Positions 38,387-47,039 of a stretch of DNA of 64,000 nucleotides are shown here, in pieces (the stretch's first letter is position 1; every line of letters starts with the position of its first letter). Below the pieces are notes generated by a model. The model made no database searches. It worked only from the letters and a program-made list of their open reading frames with translations, and was not told where the DNA came from. The DNA comes from Vreelandella maris (GTDB lineage: Bacteria; Pseudomonadota; Gammaproteobacteria; Pseudomonadales; Halomonadaceae): contig NZ_JABWCV010000010.1 in the NCBI RefSeq assembly GCF_013371085.1, forward strand, positions 115,333 to 179,332, written 5' to 3'. A program made the position numbers and the translations under genes.

Positions 38387-38403
38387 GTGATGGTTCTGAA
38401 CGT

Positions 38404-39897
38404 TCAGCGCTTGGCATGCTGTAGAGCTTGTTCTTCGATCTCCCTGTCGACTGAAGAGACGTAGTACTCGTCATCGAAAGCGCCTTCTGGCTCCTTCAGC
38501 CACATTAAGCAAATAACCCAACTGATGAAGGCCCCAGTCGCGATGATGTAGAAGAACTGCGATGGTGTAACAAAGGTAAAGATGGTTAGGTAGACCACCG
38601 CGCCAACATTACCGTAGGCACCGGCCATGCCTGAGATCTGGCCGGTTATACGGCGCTTGATAGAGGGAATGATACCGAAGGTTGCCCCCTCAGCCCCTTG
38701 CACGAAAATTGAGGTGCCGATAGTCACCGCAATGGCCAGAATGAGCGGCCAACTCGAATTGAGCATGGCCATTAGCAAGAACCCAACGCTAATGCCAAGC
38801 ATGTAGCACAGCATCACAAAACGCCGGTTACCCATACGGTCGGATACCATGCCGCCCATGGGGCGCGCCACTAGATTGACGAATGCGAATGACGCAGCAA
38901 TCAGGCCAGCCGTAGCGGCATTCAGCCCCCAGGTCTCTTCAAAGAACATAGGCAGCATCGATACCACCGCCAGCTCAGCGCCGAAGTTGGCAAAGTAAGT
39001 ACTGTTAAGCGCAGCCACACTGTTGAACGAGTACTTGTCGTCCTCAGGCACTCCCTTGCGCAGAATCGGCAGGTTGACCCGCAGGATCTGTACGATCTGA
39101 TACATAACGATCGCCACGATGGTGAGATAAGCGATGACCGCCCCGGTGACGGATAAATAGCCCATGTACTGGATGCGCCAGACTAGGATGGCGAGTACAC
39201 CGACCAGCGGGATCGTCCAGATGATCAGCTTGATCATATCGCCCCAGGAGCTCACTTCCATGGCGGCGGTTTTGCGTGGTTTACGGTGAGCTTGGGCATC
39301 AGGGCCATCGGTGATCGCGAACCAGTAGTAGACGCCGTAGGCTGCCATCACAATTGCACTCTGGGCGATTGCCCAGCGCCAGCCATCGGGACCGCCATAC
39401 ATGCTTAGAGCGATAGTCGGCAGCGACATGGCCGCTACGGCGGAGCCGAAGTTACCCCAGCCAGCGTAGAAGCCTTCGGCGAAGCCGATGTCCTTTGGCT
39501 TGAACCATAGTGCTGTCATGTGAATACCCACCACGAAGCTGGCGCCAATCGAGCTCAGCACCAAGCGCGCCACTAGCAGCTGCGTCATGCTGTTACCGAA
39601 AGCAAATGCCAGCGCGGGTATCGACATAGAGACCATCAGCACCGAGAACACTCGCCGTGGGCCGAAGCGATCCAATGCCATGCCAACGATTATGCGGGCG
39701 GGAATGGTCAAGGCGACGTTACAAATAGCGAATAGCTTGAGGTCGTCCGGGGTCAGCCAGTCGACGCTTTTGAGCATGCTCGACGCAAGCGGCGCCATGT
39801 TGAACCAGACATAGAAGGTAATAAAGAAGGCAATCCAGGTCAGGTGCAAGGCCCGGATTTCAGGGCTGCGAAACTTGAATACAGCGGAAACTTTCAT
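38404..39897 (-). CDS. narK: Nitrate/nitrite transporter, NarK1-type (MFS, NNP family)
   Basis: A 497-residue membrane transporter with 12 predicted helices. The two nitrate signatures of the NNP family are GWGNFGSAVAAMS in helix 5 and GMAGAYGNVGAVVYL in helix 11; each substrate-binding helix also supplies an arginine (ARIIVGMALDRFG and ARPMGGMVSDRMG). NarK1-type proteins are thought to import nitrate by proton symport, which primes NarG. It is the last gene of a narK2-usp-narK1 cluster on the minus strand. Assignment to type 1 rather than type 2 is from overall resemblance. Confidence 0.88.
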   Translation of the reverse strand: MKVSAVFKFRSPEIRALHLTWIAFFITFYVWFNMAPLASSMLKSVDWLTPDDLKLFAICNVALTIPARIIVGMALDRFGPRRVFSVLMVSMSIPALAFAFGNSMTQLLVARLVLSSIGASFVVGIHMTALWFKPKDIGFAEGFYAGWGNFGSAVAAMSLPTIALSMYGGPDGWRWAIAQSAIVMAAYGVYYWFAITDGPDAQAHRKPRKTAAMEVSSWGDMIKLIIWTIPLVGVLAILVWRIQYMGYLSVTGAVIAYLTIVAIVMYQIVQILRVNLPILRKGVPEDDKYSFNSVAALNSTYFANFGAELAVVSMLPMFFEETWGLNAATAGLIAASFAFVNLVARPMGGMVSDRMGNRRFVMLCYMLGISVGFLLMAMLNSSWPLILAIAVTIGTSIFVQGAEGATFGIIPSIKRRITGQISGMAGAYGNVGAVVYLTIFTFVTPSQFFYIIATGAFISWVICLMWLKEPEGAFDDEYYVSSVDREIEEQALQHAKR

Positions 39898-39937
39898 GGT
39901 CGTATCGTCCTGTGTCCCAAATGTGGTTAGAGGCTGC

Positions 39938-40396
39938 TTAAGGGCTGGGTAGGATCAACAAGGGACACTCGGCGCGTCGGGCCAGGAATGAGCTGACGCT
40001 GCCGAAAGTCATGTAGTCGAGTTCATCGACGAAATAAGTCAACGATTTGGCGATGATGCCGCCGTCCGGTTGATGGCTATGGCGAGCAATGACCAGTAGG
40101 TCGGGTGAGAGCTTGCGAGTGGCCTGAAGCAGCATCTTGCGCGCATCTCCCTCGGCGAGAAGCTGCTCGGCCTGGAAGCCCTCGCCGATAGCGAATGCCA
40201 CACCCTCCTGAAGGTGTTGTTTAACCTCATCGTGCTCCTGCTGAAAAAGCGCCTCGTTGTTATCGGTAGCGTCGAGTGGATTCTCCACCACGCCGACCAG
40301 TACCAGCAGAGGGTGGTTACAGCGGAACATATTGACGACTTGAGCGAGAGCCAGCTTGGCGTTTCGCGAACCGTCATAGGCGATCATGATTTTCAT
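39938..40396 (-). CDS. Universal stress protein (UspA family)
   Basis: A 152-residue single-domain Usp. The N-terminal MKIMIAYDGSRNAKLALAQV and the C-terminal ATP-binding-type end (GSVSSFLARRAECPLLIL) define the family. It sits between two nitrate transporter genes, so it is probably expressed under nitrate-respiring or oxygen-limited conditions. A clear GGAGG ribosome-binding site precedes the ATG. Confidence 0.9.
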   Translation of the reverse strand: MKIMIAYDGSRNAKLALAQVVNMFRCNHPLLVLVGVVENPLDATDNNEALFQQEHDEVKQHLQEGVAFAIGEGFQAEQLLAEGDARKMLLQATRKLSPDLLVIARHSHQPDGGIIAKSLTYFVDELDYMTFGSVSSFLARRAECPLLILPSP

Positions 40397-40429
40397 GGTG
40401 TCCTCCCGCAGTGGGGTAGGGGGTCAAGA

Positions 40430-40448
40430 CCCAGAGCTAAGCTCTGGG
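40430..40448. terminator. Hairpin in the narK2-usp gap
   Basis: CCCAGAGC-taa-GCTCTGGG is a perfect 8-bp stem between narK2 and usp. It lacks a T tract. It could tune downstream expression by attenuation or RNA processing. The neighbouring 11-mer GGGTTCTTAAC occurs twice (40472-40482 and 40493-40503), duplicating the end of narK2. Confidence 0.4.
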
Positions 40449-40487
40449 CGTAAAGAAGCAAGCCCTATTTAGGGTTCTTAACTTAGA

Positions 40488-42080
40488 TCAGGGGTTCTTA
40501 ACGTAGGCACCTTTGCGTAGGTAGAACCACCAGTTAATGACCAGGCAGATGGCGTAGAAGACCGCAAAGCCGTACATGGCAAGTTCCGGTGTACCATCCT
40601 GGATTTGCTCACCCATTACCCGCGGGGCGATAAAGGCGCCATAGGCAGCGACGGCTGAGGTCCAGCCAAGTACCGGGCCTTTCTGCTGCTGATCGAAAAT
40701 CACGCCGATGCTGCGGAAAGTAGAGCCATTGCCGATACCACTGGCGGCGAATAACACGATGAAGAGCAGCAGGAATAGCCAAAAGAATTGGTTCGGGTCG
40801 GTGGCGTTATAGGCCTGCATCATCACGTAGCCGGTGGCGATAGAGGCGGCCACCATAACTACAGAGATGATTTGGGTGACGATGGAGCCGCCCACTTTAT
40901 CGGATATCCAGCCACCTAACGGGCGGATGAGGGCGCCCACGAAGGGGCCTATCCAGGCCCAGGTCAACGCGCTGGGTGCTTCGGGGTTGACCACGCGAAT
41001 CAGCGTGCCATCGGCTGTCGCCTCCATCATGTTGCCGAAAATGACGTTGATGGAAAGCGGCAGAGCCGCAGAGAAGCCGATAAAGGAGCCAAAGGTCAGG
41101 ATGTAGAGGATGGTCATTGACCATGTGTGCTTATTGGAAAATATCGCGAACTGCTTCTGGATATTGGGCTTGATGTCGCCAGGAATGAGGCGCAACAACA
41201 CAAGAGTGAGAACGATCGTTAGCGGCAGGGCTATCCACATATTAAGCCAGCCGAGTGCCAACATACCGACGATGGCGGTCACCAGGCCGACGCCGTAAAG
41301 CCCTAATATTTTGCCGAAAGCCGCCAGCGGGGAACCGGGGTTGGGCGTAATAGTGCGTAGATTGTTTATGCTGAACCAACCGGCGAATGCTAGCGGGACC
41401 AGAAACAAGAGCCAGATAAAGCCAGCATTCTGGATCCAGGTATCGGTACCTACTTCGATCCGGCCGATCAAGGTACCGCTAGCACTTTGCAACTCCATCG
41501 GCGAACCGGCCATAGTGCCGAAAATGCCGACGGTCATCACCAGCGGGATCACAATCTGCATGGTAGTGACGCCGAAATTGCCCAGGCCCGCGTTCATGCC
41601 CAGCGCGTAACCTTGCTGCTTGCTGGGATAGAAGGTGGAAATGTTGCTCATCGAGCACGCGAAGTTACCGCCGCCGATACCGGAAAGTAGTGCCAACGCC
41701 TGGAAAACCCAGAACGGCGTGTCTGGATTCATCAAGGCGATACCAGTTCCTGCGGCGGGGATCATCAACAGCGCGGTGGTCAGGAAGATAGTGTTACGCC
41801 CCCCAGCGATGCGGATCATGAACGATGCTGGGATGCGCAGTGTGGCGCCCGCTAGACCGGCAAGCGCCGTCAGGGAAAATAGCTGATTAACCGTGAATGG
41901 AAAACCCAGGTTCTGCATCTGGGTGGTGATCATTCCCCACATCATCCAGACAGCAAAGCCCATCAGCAGGCTGGGAATGGATATCCATAGGTTGCGGTTG
42001 GCGATGTGTTTGCCTTCCTGTTCCCAGAATTGGGCGTCTTCGACATTCCATTTCTCAATGTCGGCATTTATCTTGCTCAT
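40488..42080 (-). CDS. Nitrate/nitrite transporter, NarK2-type (MFS, NNP family)
   Basis: A 530-residue protein with about 12 membrane helices and a long hydrophilic N-terminus (MSKINADIEKWNVEDAQFWE). The first NNP signature is ALGMNAGLGNFGVTTMQIV; arginines lie in ATLRIPASFMIRIAG and in GALIRPLGGWISDKVGG. NarK2-type carriers, like E. coli NarK and NarU, are thought to exchange nitrate for nitrite. The pair NarK2 plus NarK1 is typical of denitrifiers such as Paracoccus and Pseudomonas. A NarL palindrome lies about 110 bp upstream. Confidence 0.87.
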   Translation of the reverse strand: MSKINADIEKWNVEDAQFWEQEGKHIANRNLWISIPSLLMGFAVWMMWGMITTQMQNLGFPFTVNQLFSLTALAGLAGATLRIPASFMIRIAGGRNTIFLTTALLMIPAAGTGIALMNPDTPFWVFQALALLSGIGGGNFACSMSNISTFYPSKQQGYALGMNAGLGNFGVTTMQIVIPLVMTVGIFGTMAGSPMELQSASGTLIGRIEVGTDTWIQNAGFIWLLFLVPLAFAGWFSINNLRTITPNPGSPLAAFGKILGLYGVGLVTAIVGMLALGWLNMWIALPLTIVLTLVLLRLIPGDIKPNIQKQFAIFSNKHTWSMTILYILTFGSFIGFSAALPLSINVIFGNMMEATADGTLIRVVNPEAPSALTWAWIGPFVGALIRPLGGWISDKVGGSIVTQIISVVMVAASIATGYVMMQAYNATDPNQFFWLFLLLFIVLFAASGIGNGSTFRSIGVIFDQQQKGPVLGWTSAVAAYGAFIAPRVMGEQIQDGTPELAMYGFAVFYAICLVINWWFYLRKGAYVKNP

Positions 42081-42189
42081 GGCGGTTTCCCCTTGGCATC
42101 AAACCTTTCTGCGTTTGGCAGTTAGAAGGCAAGATACGCTTGCAAAGGGGATTGGGAAACTAAGGGGAATAGCCTATAAATCAGCGACA

Positions 42190-42205
42190 TACCTCTTGAG
42201 AGGTA
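42190..42205. promoter_or_regulatory. NarL binding site, 7-2-7 palindrome, upstream of narK2
   Basis: TACCTCT-tg-AGAGGTA matches both heptamers (TACYYMT) of the NarL/NarP 7-2-7 consensus without a mismatch. Its centre is about 118 bp upstream of the narK2 start, in the narL-narK2 gap. The palindrome is flanked by CAGCGAC and GTCGCTG, extending the symmetry. Nitrate-dependent activation of narK2 by NarL is inferred. I could not find a full FNR site nearby. Confidence 0.7.
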
Positions 42206-42318
42206 GTCGCTGAAAAGCCAAGTTTCATTGATTTTAAAGACAAAAAATCGAGAGGGGGTAAAGGCGGACCAGAACAAAAGTACGCTGGGAGTCTTTAGAG
42301 GTAACCACACAGAACCAG

Positions 42319-42987
42319 CTAGTGATCGATACCTGCCTGAACTGCCCAGACGGCGGCTTCAACACGTGAACGCAAGTTGAGCTTTTTGAGCAGGTGCTTG
42401 ACGTGGACCTTGACCGTGCCTTCGGTAATATCCAGCTTGCGCGCAATGAGCTTGTTGGAGAGGCCGCCAGCAAGCTGTTGCAGAATTTCACGTTCACGCT
42501 GCGTTAGGCTATGAACATCAGGAGTGGTAGGCGCATTGCGCTGATTACGCAGCGCTTCAGCGAGTAAGGCGGTCAGGCTTTCGCTGATTACCATGCGGCC
42601 TAAAGCAGCCTGACGCAGCTGGCGAACCATGTCTTCAGGCTCCATATCCTTTAGCAGGTAACCGTCGGCACCGTTATGCAGCGCCGCGACCACATCATCC
42701 TCATGGTCAGAAACAGTGAACATCACTACACGGCCGCTATAGTTAGCTTCCCGTAGGCGACGCAAGGCTTCTAAGCCATTGATGCCCGGCATGTTTAAAT
42801 CAAGTAAAACCAGGTCAGGCTCAAGTTTGAGGGCCAGTGCAATGCCTTCTTCTGGGTCGCCCGTCTCGCCAACCAATTCAAGGTCGTCTTCTAGTTCAAG
42901 AAGCTGAATCACGCCACGCCGTAGTAGCGGGTGGTCGTCGATAATCATCAGGCTGGCGGGTGTATCGTTGGCGTTAGTCAGCGTCAT
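42319..42987 (-). CDS. narL: Nitrate/nitrite response regulator NarL
   Basis: A 222-residue two-domain regulator. The receiver has D17-D18 and phospho-acceptor D63 ([10 protein letters not shown]). The C-terminal LuxR-type helix-turn-helix contains [19 protein letters not shown] and [18 protein letters not shown], close to E. coli NarL. Its ATG overlaps the stop of narX by one base (TAATG), so the pair is coupled. It should bind the perfect 7-2-7 heptamer pair upstream of narK2. Confidence 0.95.
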   Translation of the reverse strand: MTLTNANDTPASLMIIDDHPLLRRGVIQLLELEDDLELVGETGDPEEGIALALKLEPDLVLLDLNMPGINGLEALRRLREANYSGRVVMFTVSDHEDDVVAALHNGADGYLLKDMEPEDMVRQLRQAALGRMVISESLTALLAEALRNQRNAPTTPDVHSLTQREREILQQLAGGLSNKLIARKLDITEGTVKVHVKHLLKKLNLRSRVEAAVWAVQAGIDH

Positions 42988-44885
42988 TAAGAAGTCCCTG
43001 TACCTAAGTGAGAGTCGGGGGCAGCCGTAACAGGTTGCTGCTGAATTAAGCGAGCGGTCAACGGAGTGAATAGTATCTCAATACCAGTTCCTCCTGCGGG
43101 GCGATTGGCGATGCTTAACTCTCCGTTCAGGGTATTGGCACGGTCGCGAATGATCACCAAGCCGTAGTGCATCGGCGGCGAGCTGTCGTTTTCCAGGCCG
43201 ATGCCGTCATCCTCAATACGCACTAGTAGGCGAGCATCGGCGAAACGCACAGTGACCCCAGCCCAATGGGCTTGGGCATGCTTGTGGGTATTGGCCAGCG
43301 CCTCGCGAATGATTTGCAGGACGTGAATTTCTTCATTGGGGTTAAGCAGGTAAGGCGGCACATCGTAGTCAAGGTCGACCGTTACCCCCATACGCTGGCT
43401 GAACTCCTCGACGGTCTGGCGCAATGCAAACTGCAGCCCCGGACCCTCAAGTTTGAGCCGGAACGTGGTGAGTAGCTCACGCAACTGACGGTAGGCACTG
43501 TTCAAACCGGTACGTAGTTCGTCGAATACCGCAGACTGGGCTTCTGGGGTTGCCTCCTTCTGCTGCATGCGTTCGAGTCGGGCGACTTGCATCTTGAGAT
43601 AAGACAGCGATTGCGCCAGAGAGTCGTGCAGCTCACGTGCAATGATGGTTCGCTCGTTGATTAAGGTGACGTGCTGCTGCTCCTCAATACGCCGCTGTAG
43701 ATACACTGCCGTGGCGAGCTGGTCGGCTAGCATGGTAAGCAGGCGACGGGTGCTATCGTTGAGCCGTTCCTGGGGATACCACACTTCCAGAGTGCCAAGC
43801 AGCGTATCGCCTACGCTGATAGGTAAAAGCAAACACTGCGACTGGTTCTTGGCAACCAACTCCAGGGGGCGGGGGTCAATCAAGCAGGCATGGCAGTCCT
43901 GATCGCGACAATACTCAGGGCGGGTGCGCGAGTGAGTTTCCAGTACCGGCATCTCCCGTTGATCAAAGGGGTCGTTTAGCGAAAGCCGTATCGGCCCAAT
44001 GTTCAACAGCTTTTCCAGTTCGCGCAGCATGGGGGCGGCGCTAGAGCAAAGATCGTTACCGCCGCCATACAGCGAACGGCTGGCATCGTGCATTACCCGC
44101 AGCGCCTGATTACTGCGCTCAAGCTCCTGTTTCTTGCGCGATACGGTGTCTTCCAGCGCGGCGTAGCTGGTCGCTAATTCGGCAGACATCTTGTTAAAAG
44201 TGTGGCCCAGCAAGGCCAGCTCGTCACTGCCACGCAGCTGTGAGCGCGGCTTAAAGTTACGATGTGCCGCCTCGCGGGCAAGCACCATCAGTTGACGCAA
44301 TGGCACTACCAGATTGTAGCGAACATCGTAGAGAGCGATTGCGACCACAACAGCGATCAGTACTAAAAAGAGGACTTGCATCATGCCAAGCAGGCGCACC
44401 TTGGCCTCAGTGCTCTGTTCCAGGTAGGTCACTAGCACTTCGATGTCATTGACCATTGCAACGATCATCATTTCCAGCGTATCCAGGTCAAGCGCTGTAG
44501 CGGAGGACGGTGTCTCTAGTGCCGGGCGAAGCGTGTGCTGCCAATAGGTTTGAAGTTTCTCCAGTTGACGGCGGCGCTCATGACGATCATCGGCGGGGAT
44601 TGTTTTTTGCAGTGTTGTACCATGCAAACGCTGATCGAAGCGCGATACCAAGCCTTCGAGTTGTTCTTCGCTTGCCCCCTCTGGGGCATACTCCAGGCGC
44701 TGCAAGGCCCCCATGATCTGATAAGCATTCATGCGTAATGAGCCTGCGACATTGATCGCGGCCGCATCACCACGGCTGCTATTAGACATTGCCATGGTAA
44801 GGGTGATGCTGATGAGTGCCATGCCGCTAATGGCGAGCAGGGACGCAATGATGCGAGCAACCAGGGAACGTTGGAGTAATTTCAT
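42987..44885 (-). CDS. narX: Nitrate/nitrite sensor histidine kinase NarX
   Basis: A 632-residue membrane kinase. Helix 1 (about residues 11-32) is followed by the nitrate-binding P-box like [15 protein letters not shown] (44-58), a periplasmic helical bundle, helix 2 (about 167-187), and a HAMP segment. A central module contains the cysteines [10 protein letters not shown], a cluster also found in NarX. The HisKA_3 domain has [13 protein letters not shown] with the phosphorylated histidine, and the ATPase has [12 protein letters not shown]. In the presence of nitrate it phosphorylates NarL. Confidence 0.95.
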   Translation of the reverse strand: MKLLQRSLVARIIASLLAISGMALISITLTMAMSNSSRGDAAAINVAGSLRMNAYQIMGALQRLEYAPEGASEEQLEGLVSRFDQRLHGTTLQKTIPADDRHERRRQLEKLQTYWQHTLRPALETPSSATALDLDTLEMMIVAMVNDIEVLVTYLEQSTEAKVRLLGMMQVLFLVLIAVVVAIALYDVRYNLVVPLRQLMVLAREAAHRNFKPRSQLRGSDELALLGHTFNKMSAELATSYAALEDTVSRKKQELERSNQALRVMHDASRSLYGGGNDLCSSAAPMLRELEKLLNIGPIRLSLNDPFDQREMPVLETHSRTRPEYCRDQDCHACLIDPRPLELVAKNQSQCLLLPISVGDTLLGTLEVWYPQERLNDSTRRLLTMLADQLATAVYLQRRIEEQQHVTLINERTIIARELHDSLAQSLSYLKMQVARLERMQQKEATPEAQSAVFDELRTGLNSAYRQLRELLTTFRLKLEGPGLQFALRQTVEEFSQRMGVTVDLDYDVPPYLLNPNEEIHVLQIIREALANTHKHAQAHWAGVTVRFADARLLVRIEDDGIGLENDSSPPMHYGLVIIRDRANTLNGELSIANRPAGGTGIEILFTPLTARLIQQQPVTAAPDSHLGTGTS

Positions 44886-44905
44886 GCTTGTTCCGATAGC
44901 GCAGA

Positions 44906-44981
44906 AGAGGTAACACAGAGTGTGGCACTGTATGCATCTTGATACGAGGGCTATTACTTAAGGGATAGCCAGCCTACCTCC
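44906..44981. promoter_or_regulatory. Candidate NarL heptamers between narX and the divergent gene
   Basis: A perfect heptamer AGAGGTA lies at 44906-44912 and a 6/7 match TACCTCC at 44975-44981. A lone FNR half-site TTGAT is at 44939-44943. They do not form a 7-2-7 pair. Weak evidence for nitrate control of narX or the divergent gene. Confidence 0.3.
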
Positions 44982-45063
44982 AATGTTTTTTGACCTGCAC
45001 CCAGTATTTACCGACAATTCTGGCATGTCTTCCGATGTCTTTATACCTTTGCTGGGAAACGCC

Positions 45064-45633
45064 ATGCCATCATCTGTGCCGCCTCCCTCGCTGAAGACAT
45101 CAATGCAGCCAGTCAATGGTTATCATATGCTGGTCGCTATGCTGTTAATGCCGTTGGCAAGCGCTTTAGCGGTGGCTAGCTGGACACTTTATGCCTTGCT
45201 CGCAAAACAACCAATTTATGTGCTGATGCCGCTGTGTAGCGGTGCCCTGCTGGTGTGGCCAGCTTGGTATATCGCCAGGCGAGGCGACACCTGCCGAGTG
45301 ATGCAGTGGCTGTTGCTGGGGCTAGCGTTAGCGTTGAGCGGATTTGGGATGGCAAGCCGGCCGTGGGAATTTCTGCTGGTGGGTGTTTGGCTCGGATTAG
45401 GAGGCGCTGTGATTGCTACCGGCATCGCCCACGCCAAAGGCTGGATGCCTGGTCGTTGGGTGCATATTGGTGTGGGGCTTTGTCTGGCCTTAGCGGCAGG
45501 GGTAGGGCTTTCCTTGCGGATGGCGCCCTTGGTCGTTCAAGCCTATGGTTGGCGCACAGCGCCATTCAGTCTGCTGATCCCACTGTTCATGATAATGCTG
45601 TTGCTATGGCTTTTCGTAGAGTCACCCGAGTAA
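45064..45633 (+). CDS. Six-helix membrane protein of unknown function, possibly half of an MFS carrier
   Basis: A 189-residue hydrophobic protein with about six predicted membrane helices. Segments such as PWEFLLVGVWLGLGGAVIAT and QAYGWRTAPFSLLIPLFMIM recall the first half of an NNP-type MFS transporter, but the arginine and nitrate signatures are missing. The start is uncertain: ATG at 44983, 45025, 45064 and 45103 are all possible; 45064 has the closest GGGA-type site. It may be a degenerate transporter half or an independent small membrane protein. It is divergent from narX. Confidence 0.55.
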   Translation: MPSSVPPPSLKTSMQPVNGYHMLVAMLLMPLASALAVASWTLYALLAKQPIYVLMPLCSGALLVWPAWYIARRGDTCRVMQWLLLGLALALSGFGMASRPWEFLLVGVWLGLGGAVIATGIAHAKGWMPGRWVHIGVGLCLALAAGVGLSLRMAPLVVQAYGWRTAPFSLLIPLFMIMLLLWLFVESPE

Positions 45634-45703
45634 CGCCACTTACTAGTCTTTCCCGCTCATTCTTACCTATTGATTCTTAACTACTAGCGATAAGGCCAAT
45701 TTT

Positions 45704-46096
45704 ATGACCATAGCGACGTTTGCCGATTTACTGCAGGAAGCGCGTAAACAACCTAAGCCTCAGCGGCTGCTGTTTGTGTTCGTTCGCGCAGAACTGCCCG
45801 ATTTCCCCGATGCCGAGCAGCGCCGTCGCTTTGAACAGGGAGAAGGGGGCGTGTTGGTGCCTGTGATATGCGTAGATAAGTCGACGGAGGAACTGAGCAG
45901 CATGGCGGCGTTGGTCGAGGAGTCTCGCCGTACCGAGATCGAATGGGATCTAGTTTTCACTGCGGCAATGGACGATCCAGAAGATGACACCGAAGTTGAA
46001 CGGCAGCTCCAGCGCATGATGGAGTCGCTGCAAATGGGTAATATCACCGCCTATCTTGCCTTCGATCATCACGGCTATGCGGTTAATGTCGGTTAG
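45704..46096 (+). CDS. Conserved protein of unknown function in the nar region
   Basis: A 130-residue soluble protein beginning MTIATFADLLQEARKQPKPQ, with RLLFVFVRAELPDFPDAEQ, a glycine-rich GEGGVLVPVICVDK and a C-terminal ITAYLAFDHHGYAVNVG. Homologues that I remember are often labelled ribonucleotide reductase subunit alpha, which cannot be right for its size and lack of any such motif. No signal peptide, cysteine cluster or membrane helix. It lies 11 bp before the SirB2-like gene, so they are probably cotranscribed. Confidence 0.72.
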   Translation: MTIATFADLLQEARKQPKPQRLLFVFVRAELPDFPDAEQRRRFEQGEGGVLVPVICVDKSTEELSSMAALVEESRRTEIEWDLVFTAAMDDPEDDTEVERQLQRMMESLQMGNITAYLAFDHHGYAVNVG

Positions 46097-46107
46097 GGAC
46101 GGCTACC

Positions 46108-46494
46108 ATGGAGCACTATTTCCTCATCAAGCACCTGCACATGACGGCCGCTGCACTGAGCATTACGCTTTTCGTGATCCGCGCCTGGTGGTCGGTGCAG
46201 GAAAGTCCGCGGCTCAATGCCCGCTGGGTCAAGGTATTGCCCCATCTCATCGACACGGCCTTGCTGGGGCTGGGGGCGACCTTGATGATATTACTTTCCG
46301 TTTGGCCCTGGCAGCTTCCCTGGCTTGGCGCCAAGCTACTAGCGCTGCTGGCCTATATCGGTGTTGGCACCATGGCGATTAAGCGCGGGCCAACGCCCAA
46401 GGCGCGTGCCATAGCCGCCGTTGTGGCGGTGGCCATCTTCGCCTACATGTTGGGGGCCGCTATTCACCACAGCCCGCTTTCCTGGTTAGCCTGA
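46108..46494 (+). CDS. SirB2-family integral membrane protein
   Basis: A 128-residue membrane protein with four predicted helices. MEHYFLIKHLHMTAAALSIT and the histidine pairs at both ends (IKHLHM, GAAIHHSPL) match the SirB2/InvQ family. Regularly placed histidines in helices invite a heme- or metal-binding idea, but this is not proven for the family. An AGGGACGG site precedes the ATG. The gene is convergent with the DUF488 gene. Confidence 0.78.
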   Translation: MEHYFLIKHLHMTAAALSITLFVIRAWWSVQESPRLNARWVKVLPHLIDTALLGLGATLMILLSVWPWQLPWLGAKLLALLAYIGVGTMAIKRGPTPKARAIAAVVAVAIFAYMLGAAIHHSPLSWLA

Positions 46495-46566
46495 AGCGCA
46501 GTTGTTTTGGCGCTTACCTCATTCTTTAGTGAGCGCTACGACTTCTCGAAGCAGGGGGCGAGCTGA

Positions 46567-46917
46567 CTAGTTCAGCATGTTCAAGTATTGGCGCAGCACC
46601 TCGGCATTGTTATGACGTTCTTCCTTGGAGGCGAACACCAGCGTGAGTTGCTCTTTTCTGGCACGCTGTGCAAGGTCACGCAGGGATTCGCGATAGGAAG
46701 TTAACTCTTTAAGATAGCGTCGGCGGAAATCATTCCAGTTGAGTGAACCATTATGAAACGCTTTGCGAAGTTCGCTACTCGGTGCGATCTCCTTGCGCCA
46801 CTCATCGATTTTGGCTTCTTCCTTGGAAACCCCACGTGGCCAGATCCCGTCGACAAGAACGCGATAACCATCCTTGCTGTGAGGTGAGTCATAGGCACGC
46901 TTTAATTCGATACCCAT
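46567..46917 (-). CDS. DUF488 (YeaO-like) protein
   Basis: A 116-residue protein with IELKRAYDSP, YRVLVDGIWPRGVSKEEA and SELRKAFHNG, the DUF488 signature, and a C-terminal LVFASKEERHNNAEVLRQYL. The biochemical function of DUF488 is unknown. ATG at 46917 was chosen because the family begins with MxIxLKRAYD and GAGGCG precedes it; an upstream ATG at 46983 would add 22 unlike residues. It lies downstream of hmp on the same strand, past a hairpin. Confidence 0.85.
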   Translation of the reverse strand: MGIELKRAYDSPHSKDGYRVLVDGIWPRGVSKEEAKIDEWRKEIAPSSELRKAFHNGSLNWNDFRRRYLKELTSYRESLRDLAQRARKEQLTLVFASKEERHNNAEVLRQYLNMLN

Positions 46918-46971
46918 AATCGCCTCTGTCTCTGTATTACTTTGGTTTCTCTCTAAGGTTAGTAAAGTTGA

Positions 46972-46995
46972 GCAGGGGTTCATAGGAACCCCTGC
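46972..46995 (-). terminator. Hairpin between hmp and the DUF488 gene
   Basis: GCAGGGGTTC-atag-GAACCCCTGC is a perfect 10-bp stem with a 4-nt loop, 44 bp after the hmp stop. A strong T tract is missing, so it may be a partial terminator. Confidence 0.55.
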
Positions 46996-47039
46996 CTCTA
47001 ATAGGTAGCCACGAAATGAATAACCTTAACTGGCCATTA

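Larger units (their letters stand above)
37837..38403. other. 567-bp stretch with no intact gene
   Basis: Between the SDR gene and narK1. It holds a truncated MarR-type regulator fragment (38052-38264) and a long perfect hairpin (38352-38386). A 129-codon open frame on the minus strand (37912-38301) has no domain character and reads through the MarR fragment in antisense, so it was not called. The stretch looks like a scar from gene loss. Confidence 0.5.

Noticed and set aside
42225..42245. FNR site upstream of narK2
   Set aside because: TTGTC and ATCAA-like halves are present, but the TTG-to-CAA spacing is 10 rather than 8. No valid FNR palindrome was found in the nar control regions.
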